A DNA stretch of 35,659 nucleotides. Source: Rhodospirillaceae bacterium. Lineage in GTDB: Bacteria; Pseudomonadota; Alphaproteobacteria; UBA8366. The stretch is from NCBI GenBank assembly GCA_002722095.1, contig PBKG01000020.1:1-35659 (forward strand), read 5' to 3'. How positions within the stretch are numbered: position 1 is the first letter of the stretch; each line of letters starts with the position of its first letter. Of this stretch, positions 17,412 through 26,162 are shown piece by piece. Both the position numbers and the translations under genes were made by a program. The notes beneath the pieces are model-generated. The model worked only from the letters and a program-made list of their open reading frames with translations, did not search any database and was not told where the DNA came from.

Positions 17412-18862
17412 GCGTCACCACGCACCCTTTCGACGACGACCGTCTACACGAAGAATGCGCGGTCTTCGGAATTTACGGCCACGACGAAGCGGCCCAGCAT
17501 TCGACGCTCGGTCTGCATGCGCTGCAGCACCGTGGTCAGGAAGCCGCCGGCATCGTCACCTATGACGGCGAAAGATTTCACGCCCATCGGGATCTCGGCC
17601 TGGTGGGCGATATTTTTTCTGACCCAGCGGTAATGCGCCGGCTCCCGGGCCACGCCGCGATCGGACACACGCGCTATTCCACCACCGGCGAGCCGATGTT
17701 GAGAAACGTGCAACCTTTGTTCGCCGATCTCGACTTAGGTGGGCTCGCAATCGCGCATAATGGCAATCTCACCAACGCGCGAACTATGCGCCAAGAACTC
17801 GTATCCTCCGGCTGCATCTTCCAGTCGACTACCGATACCGAAATCATCATCCATCTCATGGCGACAACCCAGGGCACGATCGTCGAGCGGCTCATCTCTG
17901 CTATTCGACGGATCGAGGGCGCCTATTCGCTGGTCACACTCACCAAGGAAGGCCTGATCGGCGTCCGCGACCCGCTCGGAGTGCGGCCATTGGTATTAGG
18001 TAAGCTCGATAACACCTATATCCTTGCCTCCGAATCCTGCGCATTCGATATCGTCGGCGCGGAACGGGTGCGTGACGTGGAACCGGGCGAATTGCTGGTG
18101 ATTTCCGAAAAGGGAGTCAAAAGTTACTTCCCGTTTCCAAAACTCGAGAAACGCTGCTGCATTTTCGAATTTATTTACTTTGCCAAGCCGGACAGCGTTA
18201 TAGATGGACTTTCGATATATGAGTCGCGCAAAAAAATCGGTCGCGAACTTGCGCGCGAATCCCGAACCGAGGCCGACGTCGTCGTGCCAGTACCTGATTC
18301 CGGCGTACCAGCGGCTATCGGATTCGCTGCCGAAGCGGGCTTACCTTACGAGCTCGGCATTATCCGAAATCATTATGTGGGACGAACTTTTATCGAGCCA
18401 ACTTCAGAAATTCGACATTTCGGTGTGCGGCTTAAACACAATGCCAACCGCGCCATCCTCAATGGCAAGCGCGTAATCCTGGTCGATGATTCCATTGTCC
18501 GAGGTACGACATCTAAAAAAATCGTCGAGATGGTGCGCGCCGCCGGCGCGACGGAAGTGCATATGCGGATTTCCAGCCCGCCGACGACCAATCCCTGCTT
18601 TTACGGCGTCGACACGCCAGACAAGGATCAGCTGTTAGCGGCAAATCTCGATGTCGATGGCATCCGCGACGAAATTGCCGCGGATAGTCTTGCATTCGTC
18701 ACCATCGACGGGCTTTACCGAGCCATGGGCGAAGGCGCGCGCGATAATAAACGTCCGCAATTCTGCGATGCTTGTTTCTCAGGCGAATATCCGATCCGCC
18801 TTACCGACCAGCAAAATGGCGATGCATCGGCGCAGCTTTCGCTCCTTTCTGAATCGGGCTAA
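17408..18862 (+). CDS. purF: Amidophosphoribosyltransferase PurF
   Basis: A 484-residue enzyme for the first committed step of purine synthesis (PRPP plus glutamine to phosphoribosylamine). The N-terminal nucleophile Cys is in EECAVFGIYGH after a 16-residue leader that would be removed, as in Bacillus-type PurF. PRPP binding is seen in VILVDDSIVRGTTSKKIV. Cysteines in EKRCCIFEF, NPCFYGVD and FCDACFSGEYP fit the four [4Fe-4S] ligands of the Bacillus-type enzyme. The start overlaps the cvpA stop and the stop overlaps the next start (TAATG). Confidence 0.96.
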   Translation: MSVTTHPFDDDRLHEECAVFGIYGHDEAAQHSTLGLHALQHRGQEAAGIVTYDGERFHAHRDLGLVGDIFSDPAVMRRLPGHAAIGHTRYSTTGEPMLRNVQPLFADLDLGGLAIAHNGNLTNARTMRQELVSSGCIFQSTTDTEIIIHLMATTQGTIVERLISAIRRIEGAYSLVTLTKEGLIGVRDPLGVRPLVLGKLDNTYILASESCAFDIVGAERVRDVEPGELLVISEKGVKSYFPFPKLEKRCCIFEFIYFAKPDSVIDGLSIYESRKKIGRELARESRTEADVVVPVPDSGVPAAIGFAAEAGLPYELGIIRNHYVGRTFIEPTSEIRHFGVRLKHNANRAILNGKRVILVDDSIVRGTTSKKIVEMVRAAGATEVHMRISSPPTTNPCFYGVDTPDKDQLLAANLDVDGIRDEIAADSLAFVTIDGLYRAMGEGARDNKRPQFCDACFSGEYPIRLTDQQNGDASAQLSLLSESG

Positions 18863-19578
18863 TGGCCAACCCAAAACGTCTTGAAGGCCGGATCGCCTTG
18901 GTGACAGGTGCGAGCCGGGGTATCGGCGCAGCAATCGCCAGACGATTTGCGCGAGAAGGCGCTCATCTGGTTCTGACCGCGCGTACGGTCGGCGGCCTTG
19001 AAGAGGTCGATGACGAGATCAAACAAATAGGCGGGTCCAGCGCTACACTGGTGCCCCTAGACCTCACCGACGGCGATGCGATCGATCAGATGGGTGGCGC
19101 CATCAATGAAAGGTTCGGTAGGCTCGACGTGTTGATCGCCAACGCAGGAACACTCGGCGAACTAACACCCCTCAATCATCTCGACCCAGATGTCTGGGAC
19201 CAGGCGTTAGCGCTTAACGCCACCGCAAACTACCGTCTTATCCGGTCAATGGATCCTCTATTGCGGACCTCGGATAGCGGACGGGCAATATTCGTAACCT
19301 CCGGAGCGGTGCGCAATCTCAATCCTTTTTGGGCTGCTTACGCTGCCAGTAAAGCGGCGTTGGAGGCGATGGTGAATATCTACGCCAGTGAGGTCGCGCA
19401 TTCGGAAATTCGCGTCAATTTAGTCGACCCCGGGCGTCAACGCACAGCTATGCGTGCGAAGGCCTTTCCCGGCGAGGATCCTGAGTCCCTGCCCCATCCC
19501 GATGAAAAAACCGACCTCTTCGTCGATCTCGCCGCGCTCGATTGCGAGCAACATGGCGAGACCCTTCGAGCCTACTAA
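18862..19578 (+). CDS. Short-chain dehydrogenase/reductase
   Basis: A 238-residue classical SDR with TGASRGIGAAIA near residue 15, IANAG in the middle, and a Ser/Tyr/Lys set (FVTSGAVRN, then AAYAASKAALEAMV). The C-terminus is slightly shorter than usual and lacks the tGQ-x-NGG ending. It overlaps purF by one base (TAATG) and so is the last gene of the plus-strand run. An SDR right after purF is common in alphaproteobacteria, but no substrate is established from the sequence. Confidence 0.9.
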   Translation: MANPKRLEGRIALVTGASRGIGAAIARRFAREGAHLVLTARTVGGLEEVDDEIKQIGGSSATLVPLDLTDGDAIDQMGGAINERFGRLDVLIANAGTLGELTPLNHLDPDVWDQALALNATANYRLIRSMDPLLRTSDSGRAIFVTSGAVRNLNPFWAAYAASKAALEAMVNIYASEVAHSEIRVNLVDPGRQRTAMRAKAFPGEDPESLPHPDEKTDLFVDLAALDCEQHGETLRAY

Positions 19579-19582
19579 GCCG

Positions 19583-19602
19583 AACCTGGATCAGGTTTCC
19601 TT
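19583..19602. terminator. Weak hairpin between convergent SDR gene and der
   Basis: A 6-bp stem (AACCTG / CAGGTT) with a three-base loop lies between the SDR stop and the convergent der gene. Only a short T-rich stretch follows on the plus strand. It could act as a modest terminator; the stem partly overlaps the der coding end. Confidence 0.3.
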
Positions 19603-20931
19603 GACGTAAGGGTTCTTGCCCTGCCTGAGAGTAATGCGGAGTGGCACCCCAATTAGACCGAAATCATCGCGTAATCCGTTGACCAAATACCGACTATAAG
19701 CTTCCGGCAGGTCTTTCGGGCGCGAAACCCAGACCGCGAAGGTCGGTGGGCGCGTCTTAGTCTGGGTCATGTAGCGAAGCCGCACCCGACGCCCTGTCGA
19801 GGCCAGAGGCGGTGGATGTAGTTCGACCATTTCGGCCAACCAATCGTTAAGCCGAGCGGTCGCAATCCGACGATTCCAAACTTGATAAATTTCGAATACA
19901 GCCGCCATCAATTTATCAATCCCCGTGCCTTCCAAAGCGGACAAAGTGACCACGGGAATGCCACGCACTTGGGTCAACGATGTTTCCAGACGGTCTTCCA
20001 GCTTTCGCATCGCGGCCTTCTTAGTCTTGACCAAATCCCACTTGTTAACGGCAATAATCAATGCCCGGCCTTCATCGATGACCTGCCGCGCGATGGTCAA
20101 ATCTTGGCGCTCGAGCATGGTTTGACCGTCCAGCATCAACACCACTACCTGGGAAAATTGGATCGCACGTGCGGTATCGCGTGCAGAAAGTTTTTCCAAT
20201 TTTTCGTCAACTCGCGCCCGGCGACGTAGTCCTGCCGTATCGATTAGTTTTAACGGTCGATTGTCATATTCCCAATCGATCGCAATTGAATCACGAGTAA
20301 TGCCCGCCTCAGGCCCGGTCAGTAAGCGGTCTTGGCCGAGGAGTTGGTTGACCAAAGTCGACTTACCAGTATTCGGTCGCCCGACAATGGCGAGCTGTAC
20401 CTCCGGCGCCGCTTCCTCGTCGCCTTCAATCGCATCCGCATCGACAATCGGCTGAAGCGCGCCATAAAGTTCGCCCAACCCCTCGCCATGTTCCGCCGAT
20501 ACGGCGATTGGCTCACCGAGACCAAGCTCGAAGGCTTCGAGCCGTCCGGCTTCACCACCGCCTCCCTCGCACTTGTTGGCGGCGAGTATCACCGGCACCG
20601 ATTGCCCGCGCACCCAGTCAGCAAAATGCCGGTCGAGTGCCGTAATTCCCGCGCGGGCATCCACCAGCATCAATACGACGTTACTTTCCGCCACTGCCTG
20701 CTCGGTCTGGCGTTGCATGCGACCGGCCAGACTTTCCGCGTCGGCATTATCCAATCCGGCCGTATCGATAATTCGGAAACTAAGATCGCCCAGTTCCGCT
20801 TCTCCCTCGCATCGGTCGCGAGTAACCCCTGGCTGGTCATCCACCAATGCCAACCTTTTACCCACAAGTCGATTGAATAGCGTCGATTTGCCGGTATTCG
20901 GGCGTCCGATGATGGCAACACTGATAGTCAT
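19591..20931 (-). CDS. der: Ribosome biogenesis GTPase Der (EngA)
   Basis: A 446-residue tandem GTPase. The first G domain has GRPNTGKSTLFNRL, DTAGLDNAD and NKCE; the second has GRPNTGKSTLVNQL, DTAGLRRRA and NKWD. The C-terminal KH-like domain ends in FGLIGVPLRITLRQGKNPY, as usual. Der acts in 50S subunit assembly. It lies downstream of bamB with 43 bases between, so it is probably in the same operon with the TPR gene, a common alphaproteobacterial arrangement. Confidence 0.97.
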   Translation of the reverse strand: MTISVAIIGRPNTGKSTLFNRLVGKRLALVDDQPGVTRDRCEGEAELGDLSFRIIDTAGLDNADAESLAGRMQRQTEQAVAESNVVLMLVDARAGITALDRHFADWVRGQSVPVILAANKCEGGGGEAGRLEAFELGLGEPIAVSAEHGEGLGELYGALQPIVDADAIEGDEEAAPEVQLAIVGRPNTGKSTLVNQLLGQDRLLTGPEAGITRDSIAIDWEYDNRPLKLIDTAGLRRRARVDEKLEKLSARDTARAIQFSQVVVLMLDGQTMLERQDLTIARQVIDEGRALIIAVNKWDLVKTKKAAMRKLEDRLETSLTQVRGIPVVTLSALEGTGIDKLMAAVFEIYQVWNRRIATARLNDWLAEMVELHPPPLASTGRRVRLRYMTQTKTRPPTFAVWVSRPKDLPEAYSRYLVNGLRDDFGLIGVPLRITLRQGKNPYVKET

Positions 20932-20974
20932 CCGCCCGCTCTCTCCTTTTGTGCCTCAGACATGGCCGAGACCA

Positions 20975-22336
20975 CTAGCGGTAGGCAATCAATTCGGCTT
21001 CGTCGGTATAAAAATACAGCGTCTCGCCGGCAACCACCGGGGCGATGGATATCCGGCTCGGCAATTCGACCCGCCCCAACGGTTCGCCTGTATAGGGCGA
21101 GATCGAAAGCGCCTCGCCATGGCTTCCGGTAACGACCAGCCGGTCGCCCACCAACACAGGACCCGACCATTTAATGGGCCCCTCTTTATCTCGCGGATTC
21201 TCGAATTTCGGCAACGGCCTTACCCAGCGAATTCGGCCCCCGCGACGGGTCAAACAGTAGATCTCCGATTCATTGCTCAACACATAAAGAAAATTTCCCG
21301 CGACCCAAGGGGTTTCCACACCACCAATATTGCGCTCCCAAATTCGTGCGCCCGACCGCCGGTCGATCGCAACTAAGCGTCCTGAATGGCTAATTGCGTA
21401 GACTAATCCGCGATCGATCACCGGACTACCGCGAACGTGGGCCAATGTCGCCAGTGCATCGATACGACGAACAGGTGAAAGGGCCTCGGACCATGCGACA
21501 CGGCCATTTTCCGCGCGAACGGCGAAAATCTCGCCTGACGAATACGGTACAACCACCGTCGTCCCATCGATTGCCGGCGCGGCGCCGCCCAAAAGACCCG
21601 CGGTTTCGGAAAGGCCCGCATGGGACCACAAACGGTCACCGGTTTTCGTATTCAGCGCTATCAGTTGATTGTCGATAGTCACAACAAAGACTCGACCATT
21701 GGACACAGACGGCGGCGCCCTCATAGGGCCGGAAAGTTTTTTCATCCATTTCAGCTTGCCCGTCGCTCCATCAAGCGCATAAACGCGACCGAAGCCTGTG
21801 CTGAGAAATACTGTGCCGTCTTCGAATGCCAATCCACCGCCGAAAGCCTCATCGTCCTCATCGGGGACTTTCGGACGGAAACGCCAAACTCGCTCGCCAG
21901 TACGGGCATTGATCGCGCTTACATTGGATTCAAGGTCGGCGACAAAAACCCTTTCTCCAACAATTATCGGCGATGCCAAAAGGCGACGATCATCCTCAGA
22001 CCCCTGCCCTACATTGGCACTCCAACGCGCTGAGATGGCCTTGCCAATCTTAAGATGGTGCATGGCGTGGGCCGCACGGCCGCCCGATTGCGCCCAATCG
22101 CGGTTGGCTCTGGGGGGCGGCAAAAGCACCCGCAAATCCGACACACGCGGGTCGGGGTCCCGGTCGCGTTCATGCAGCATTATCGGAATCCGTTCGCCCG
22201 GAAGCGGGGGCGCGTCCTTTTTACCGATAATATTGTCGAACGTATCGCAGCCCGCCAGACCTATTACTGCAACGGCGATTAAGGCATTACCAAACCGCCG
22301 CCGGCGCGCTTGGCGGCGAAAAATGCTAACGACCAT
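20975..22336 (-). CDS. bamB: Outer membrane protein assembly lipoprotein BamB-like beta-propeller
   Basis: A 453-residue protein starting at ATG 22336, which overlaps the stop of the upstream TPR gene by 11 bases; a longer frame from 22396 adds an untypical leader. A basic N-terminus, hydrophobic stretch and lipobox (VIGLAGC) mark a lipoprotein. After a Pro-rich linker come PQQ-like beta-propeller blades with repeated 'V.ALD..TG...W' patterns (YALDGATGKLKW, IALNTKTGDRLW, VAIDRRSGARIW). BamB supports the BAM complex in outer-membrane protein insertion. Stop codon TAG. Family and lipidation are clear; the BamB name follows gene context with der. Confidence 0.9.
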   Translation of the reverse strand: MVVSIFRRQARRRRFGNALIAVAVIGLAGCDTFDNIIGKKDAPPLPGERIPIMLHERDRDPDPRVSDLRVLLPPPRANRDWAQSGGRAAHAMHHLKIGKAISARWSANVGQGSEDDRRLLASPIIVGERVFVADLESNVSAINARTGERVWRFRPKVPDEDDEAFGGGLAFEDGTVFLSTGFGRVYALDGATGKLKWMKKLSGPMRAPPSVSNGRVFVVTIDNQLIALNTKTGDRLWSHAGLSETAGLLGGAAPAIDGTTVVVPYSSGEIFAVRAENGRVAWSEALSPVRRIDALATLAHVRGSPVIDRGLVYAISHSGRLVAIDRRSGARIWERNIGGVETPWVAGNFLYVLSNESEIYCLTRRGGRIRWVRPLPKFENPRDKEGPIKWSGPVLVGDRLVVTGSHGEALSISPYTGEPLGRVELPSRISIAPVVAGETLYFYTDEAELIAYR

Positions 22337-22973
22337 CGATTGCCTGTAGCATTTCGCTTGCCCGACGACGGAGCCCCGCAGGTGCCGCCGGATCATCGAT
22401 CAGTGTTTTGAAATGCTTTTTGGCACCTTCGGTGTCGCGCTGGCGTATTTTCAAAACTGCGGCCAACTCCCGCGCGGAAAACCGCCACGCCCCGTCGGCC
22501 GCCAAAAGAGGCTGCAATTCCGTTTCCAATTGGGCAGCATCGCCATCATCGATTCGCTGCATGATCGTATATAGCTTGGCTAAATCTCGATAGAGCGGGT
22601 CGAGAGATGTGTCGCCAGCGAGCGCCCCATAAATTTCGCCGGCGGCAACACGGTCACCTGCTTCGGATTTCAAACCGGCAGCACGGAATCTGGCTAGAAC
22701 CGAATATCCGTCAGTGCCCGAGTCGGCCAATTCACCCAAAACTTTGCTGGCCTCGCTGTTCTTTTTAGCCTCGATCAACCGCAGTGCTTGATCGAATTGA
22801 GCACTGGACTCCACCTGTTGGCCACGCGCGTAGTTTTGCCATTGCACATAGCCGATCGAAACACCGAGGGCGAGCACCGTGCCAGCAATAATCCAATTAC
22901 CGTACTTTTTCCAAACGTCGGAAAACTGATCTTTCCGAACTTCTTCATCGACTTCATCAAAAATATCAGCCAA
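22326..22973 (-). CDS. Single-span membrane protein with tetratricopeptide-like periplasmic domain (YfgM-type)
   Basis: A 215-residue protein: an acidic cytoplasmic N-terminus (MADIFDEVDEEVRKDQFSDV), one membrane span (about residues 27-47, WIIAGTVLALGVSIGYVQW), then Ala/Leu-rich helices in TPR-like pairs (FDQALRLIEAKKNSEASKVL, YRDLAKLYTIMQRI). This matches the family next to bamB and der in many proteobacteria (E. coli YfgM), which associates with the Sec translocon and periplasmic chaperones. It is the first gene of this operon. Stop codon TAG, overlapping the bamB start. Confidence 0.88.
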   Translation of the reverse strand: MADIFDEVDEEVRKDQFSDVWKKYGNWIIAGTVLALGVSIGYVQWQNYARGQQVESSAQFDQALRLIEAKKNSEASKVLGELADSGTDGYSVLARFRAAGLKSEAGDRVAAGEIYGALAGDTSLDPLYRDLAKLYTIMQRIDDGDAAQLETELQPLLAADGAWRFSARELAAVLKIRQRDTEGAKKHFKTLIDDPAAPAGLRRRASEMLQAIDGR

Positions 22974-23289
22974 TTCTAGCCTCCGAGCGGCGCAAACGCC
23001 GTAATTTCCGCCAAACTGCTTCTGACCCGCGCCTTATTACGGCGCGCAATTATCTTTATCCATGTTTAAACGATTTTTGCTCGTTCAGTGCAATCTTCAA
23101 GGGACAAAAAGCACGCCACGCGACAATACCAGCACTTGCACGCAATGCAGCTTCCGTCAATAATCAAAAGGCAACATTCGAGATTCGGCATCGGTAGCGA
23201 TGATAATCGATGCGGGAAAGGCGATCGACCAAGCAGTGTTGAACGATCGACAGTCGGATCAAACCGAAGGAAATCGGCAGCGCCGGGCG
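22974..23289. other. Divergent intergenic region, no gene recognised
   Basis: About 300 bases between the TPR gene (minus) and the lipoprotein-like gene (plus). It should hold both promoters. I see no RNA gene, clear -10/-35 pair or terminator. An in-frame ATG at 23200 could extend the next gene upstream. Confidence 0.4.
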
Positions 23290-23613
23290 TTGAAGAAACG
23301 TACCGGCGCGACGATCATAATCGCGGGTATCCTGGCCGCCGCTTGTGGCACGGAAACCTCCGTTTACCTGCTCGGTGCGGGAATGGCGAATTTCATACAA
23401 TCGGATCGACTTCCGCAGGATTACCTCGCTGAGCTTGTTACCGGCAAGGAATGCAATACCTTGGCTGCAATACGTGACAAAGGCCCGCTTTGCCGCGATA
23501 GCTTCAACCCTCAGGTCTACGAAAAACCGATTTATTGCTATCGCACATTGGGTCAGGTGAAATGTTACGAACAACCCGACCCATACGGACCAACCACCCG
23601 GCGCGTACAATGA
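23290..23613 (+). CDS. Hypothetical secreted or lipid-anchored protein with conserved Cys/Tyr C-terminal region
   Basis: From the TTG at 23290 the protein reads MKKRTGATIIIAGILAAACG, a credible signal peptide with a Cys directly after it, though the -3 residue is Ala rather than Leu, so lipidation is uncertain. The in-frame ATG at 23200 gives a 137-residue version whose extra 30 residues are charged and would bury the signal peptide. The mature part has several Cys residues and ends IYCYRTLGQVKCYEQPDPYG, a pattern I associate with small alphaproteobacterial envelope proteins of unknown role. Its neighbour downstream encodes DUF2794. Start and function are unsure. Confidence 0.6.
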   Translation: MKKRTGATIIIAGILAAACGTETSVYLLGAGMANFIQSDRLPQDYLAELVTGKECNTLAAIRDKGPLCRDSFNPQVYEKPIYCYRTLGQVKCYEQPDPYGPTTRRVQ

Positions 23614-23711
23614 AACAGGAAATGTATGGGCAGACTTGATTACCCAACCAAATCAATGGCCCGCAACAAAGACGGCCAATGCCATAAAAAATCAGGGAGC
23701 AAGAGGAGACT

Positions 23712-24053
23712 ATGAGCGAACCAATACGACTGGCGGACCACCGCAAACGCGGTCGGTCCTACGTTTCATTCGATCGCTACGAACTCAGGCAATTATTAAA
23801 TGTTTATAGCCGCCGTGTTGCCGCTGGGGAGTGGCGAGATTACGCCATCGACCTGCAGATGGGATCAGCGGTATTCTCTATTTTCCGGAGTACATTCGAT
23901 TCTCCGCTCTTCTCGATTTCGAAACATCGCCATGGACGACACTGCCACTACATGGTTTTCGAAGGGCCCGAAAAGCTCAAACACGGCAAGAGCATCGACG
24001 AAGTTCTCGCGGTTTTCGACCAGAAGCCCTATTTGGTCGCCCTTTCCCAATAA
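23712..24053 (+). CDS. DUF2794 family protein
   Basis: A 113-residue protein with the DUF2794 pattern: SFDRYELRQLLNVYSRRVAAGEWRDYAIDL, then AVFSIFRSTFDSPLFSISK and a C-terminal ...VLAVFDQKPYLV. The family is found almost only in alphaproteobacteria and has no known function. AGAGGAG lies four bases before the ATG. The small lipoprotein-like gene upstream is 98 bases away. Length is typical. Confidence 0.9.
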   Translation: MSEPIRLADHRKRGRSYVSFDRYELRQLLNVYSRRVAAGEWRDYAIDLQMGSAVFSIFRSTFDSPLFSISKHRHGRHCHYMVFEGPEKLKHGKSIDEVLAVFDQKPYLVALSQ

Positions 24054-24698
24054 AATTAATTGCCACACGATACTCTCATTACGAGTATTACTTTCGCGTA
24101 TATCGTCCGATTCTATTTAATTACTCACGAGAAAGAATTTGCAATCGGGAAAAACGTGCCCGAGAAATTTCGGCTCGGCCTCAAAAGATTCCCTCATTAA
24201 TTTCGAACCGATTTAGCGAATTTATTTTTTAGCCGGCCAAGAGCTGTGGAAAAAAGCCTCTTTACCTTTGATCAAAAATCGGATTCGAGACGGAACTTGC
24301 AGCCTCTTTTCGGGATTAAATCATTCCCTTCCGAGTCGCGCACAAGAATCTCAATGAATCCAATGAATTCGGCGAGTCGGCCAATTTCACGTGCCGTTTT
24401 TCCTCCCAAATTGTCTCAAATTACACGTTCATAAATTTGTGGATAACTTGGAAATTTCGACACCGATTGGTCCATTTATTCCCGTTTTTTTGCAGTTTTT
24501 TTAAATATTTGCGGCATTCCAGCGTTGACGCGTCTCGGAACTGTCGCCATAAATCGCCCTAGAGCTTTTTGGTGGAGCAGCTCTCGAGATGTTGTGGTAT
24601 AATTACAACGAAACACAATATCTGGCCCCAAAAGCTCAATTCACGTCTTATTGGGTTGACCGGGCCAGGGAACGCAAAATAGAGCGAGAGAGGCCGGA
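24054..24698. promoter_or_regulatory. 645-base non-coding region upstream of gcrA with GANTC cluster and DnaA boxes
   Basis: No credible gene is seen. The region is AT-rich for this chromosome and carries seven GANTC (CcrM-type) sites at 24109, 24187, 24282, 24333, 24346, 24356 and 24374, four of them within 46 bases. A perfect DnaA box (TTATCCACA, minus strand) lies at 24438-24446 and a relaxed one (TTTTCCACA, minus strand) at 24245-24253. A T-rich tract follows (24471-24510). An ATACTC/GAGTAT hairpin at 24070-24088 may end the DUF2794 transcript. It can be read as the gcrA control region or as an origin-like locus. Confidence 0.55.
24595..24603 (+). promoter_or_regulatory. Extended -10 promoter of gcrA
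   Basis: TGGTATAAT is an extended -10 element, about 95 bases before the gcrA start, with no clear -35 box. It sits within a 5-bp dyad (GTTGT / ACAAC, 24591-24595 and 24605-24609), which could bind a regulator across the promoter. Confidence 0.5.
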
Positions 24699-25028
24699 AT
24701 GGAGTGGACCGAAGCCCGTGTGGACCAACTCAAACAATTGTGGAGTGACGGACTAACTGCGAGTCAAATCGCGGCGAAACTTGGCGGTGTCAGCCGAAAT
24801 GCGGTGATCGGCAAAGCACATCGCCTTGGCCTATCGTCCCGTCCATCACCCATCAAACGCAAGACAATTCCGTTGACTGCGGTAAGCGAACGGATGTGCC
24901 AATGGCCGATTGGAAATCCGGGCGAGCCGGAATTTCACTTTTGCGGTGAACCGGCACTCCATGGGCGGCCCTATTGCGCAGACCATTGCGCAACGGCCTA
25001 TCGGCGCAAAAGCGAAAGCGCAGCCTGA
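24699..25028 (+). CDS. gcrA: GcrA cell-cycle regulator, short form
   Basis: A 109-residue GcrA. The N-terminal helix-turn-helix reads EWTEARVDQLKQLWSDGL, then ASQIAAKLGGVSRNAVIGKAHRLGL. The C-terminal half has MCQWPIGNPGEPEFHFCGEP and GRPYCADHC, the conserved Cys/His part that contacts the sigma-70 region of RNA polymerase. In Caulobacter GcrA activates promoters with CcrM-methylated GANTC sites. Caulobacter GcrA is near 170 residues; here the Pro/Ala linker between the two parts is almost absent. GAGAGAGG precedes the ATG. It is monocistronic, with its own terminator. Confidence 0.93.
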   Translation: MEWTEARVDQLKQLWSDGLTASQIAAKLGGVSRNAVIGKAHRLGLSSRPSPIKRKTIPLTAVSERMCQWPIGNPGEPEFHFCGEPALHGRPYCADHCATAYRRKSESAA

Positions 25029-25071
25029 CGGAATTACGCGTTAGTTAATTCATTGCAACTTGCACTACGGG

Positions 25072-25100
25072 AAGAGCGGCCAAACGGTCGCTCTTTCTTT
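25072..25100 (+). terminator. Intrinsic terminator of gcrA
   Basis: A 10-bp stem (25072-25081 with 25086-25095, one G-U pair) and a four-base loop are followed by TCTTTCTTTTT. It lies 44 bases after the gcrA stop. Confidence 0.85.
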
Positions 25101-25148
25101 TTCGATTACACGTATTCGGAGAGTAGCAGTTTGCAATATTATAATTAT

Positions 25149-26144
25149 TCAGGCTGCGATTTCAGGCTGCGGCTCTGGTAATTGCGATAGGGTTTCTTCT
25201 ATCAGTGCGCCCCCAGCATCTGGTGCGCGAGCCTTTTCGCTCAAACTACGGCGCCAAAGGCGAGCTCCCGGCACGCCTTGAAACAACCCCAGCATGTGCC
25301 GCGTTACGGCAACCAATGCGGTCCCCTCTTCGATAGCGCGCTCGATATAGGGAATCATTGCTCGCGCAATCTGATGCCGGGACCGAACCGGCTCCGGGAC
25401 GTCATAGAAGCGCCGATCCACTTCGCTCAAAATATAGCAATTCTGATAGGCGGCACGACCGAACATCACGCCATCCACATGCTCGAGATGCTCATCCGCC
25501 GCATCGCAATCTGCGAGCCCCCCATTGATCGCGATCGAAAGATCGGGAAACTTTTCTTTCAACTCATAGACCACCGAATAGTTGAGCGGCGGCACATCCC
25601 GATTTTCTTTCGGGCTTAATCCTTTCAGCCAGGCTTTACGCGCATGGATGGTGAAACGTTCACAGCCAACATTGGAGACTGCCTCCACGAAGGTTTCGAG
25701 CGCAGGCCCCTCCGGCTGATCGTCTACGCCAATTCGGGTTTTTACCGAAATGGGAATGTCCACTGCCTCCATCATCGCCGCCACACAGCGTGCCACGAGA
25801 TCCGGCTCCTTCATGAGACACACACCAAATCGGCCCGCCTGAACCCGGTCGCTCGGACAGCCAACATTGAGATTGACCTCGCCATAGCCCAAATTCGCCG
25901 CTATTCGCGCGCACTCGGCAAGTTCCTGAGGGTCCGATCCACCCAATTGCAGTGCCAAGGGGTGCTCTTCTGGATGATAGCCAAGCAATCGCTCACGATC
26001 TCCATGGATTATTGCACCGGTGGTGACCATTTCGGTGTGCAACAATACGTGGCGGCTCAACTGCCGCAAAAAAAATCGGCAATGACGATCGGTCTAATCC
26101 ATCATCGGGGCGATGGCAATTCTATGAAAATGCATATTCGACAT
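25149..26144 (-). pseudogene. dusA: tRNA-dihydrouridine synthase DusA, frame interrupted by TAG at codon 17
   Basis: The frame from ATG 26144 reads MSNMHFHRIAIAPMMD, TAG, TDRHCRFFLRQLSRH, and then the rest of DusA without a break. Family members have Trp at that position (PMxDWTDRHCR), and TGG to TAG is one change (26094-26096). Downstream motifs are intact: the FMN-site residues around MVTTGAI, the catalytic Cys segment VNLNVGCPSDRVQ, KTRIGVDD, FTIHARKAWLKGLSPKENR, and AINGGL. DusA reduces U20/U20a of tRNA using FMN. A TTG at 26069 could open the remaining frame but would drop part of the conserved N-terminus. It sits 18 bases after the SDR gene, probably in one operon. Confidence 0.87.
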
Positions 26145-26162
26145 TGCCAGCCCGCGCCCCGC

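Noticed and set aside
24246..24434. 62-codon plus-strand frame in the region upstream of gcrA
   Set aside because: It starts with GTG inside a DnaA-like box, has no ribosome binding site and reads as low-complexity Ser/Arg-rich sequence, so it looks like chance.
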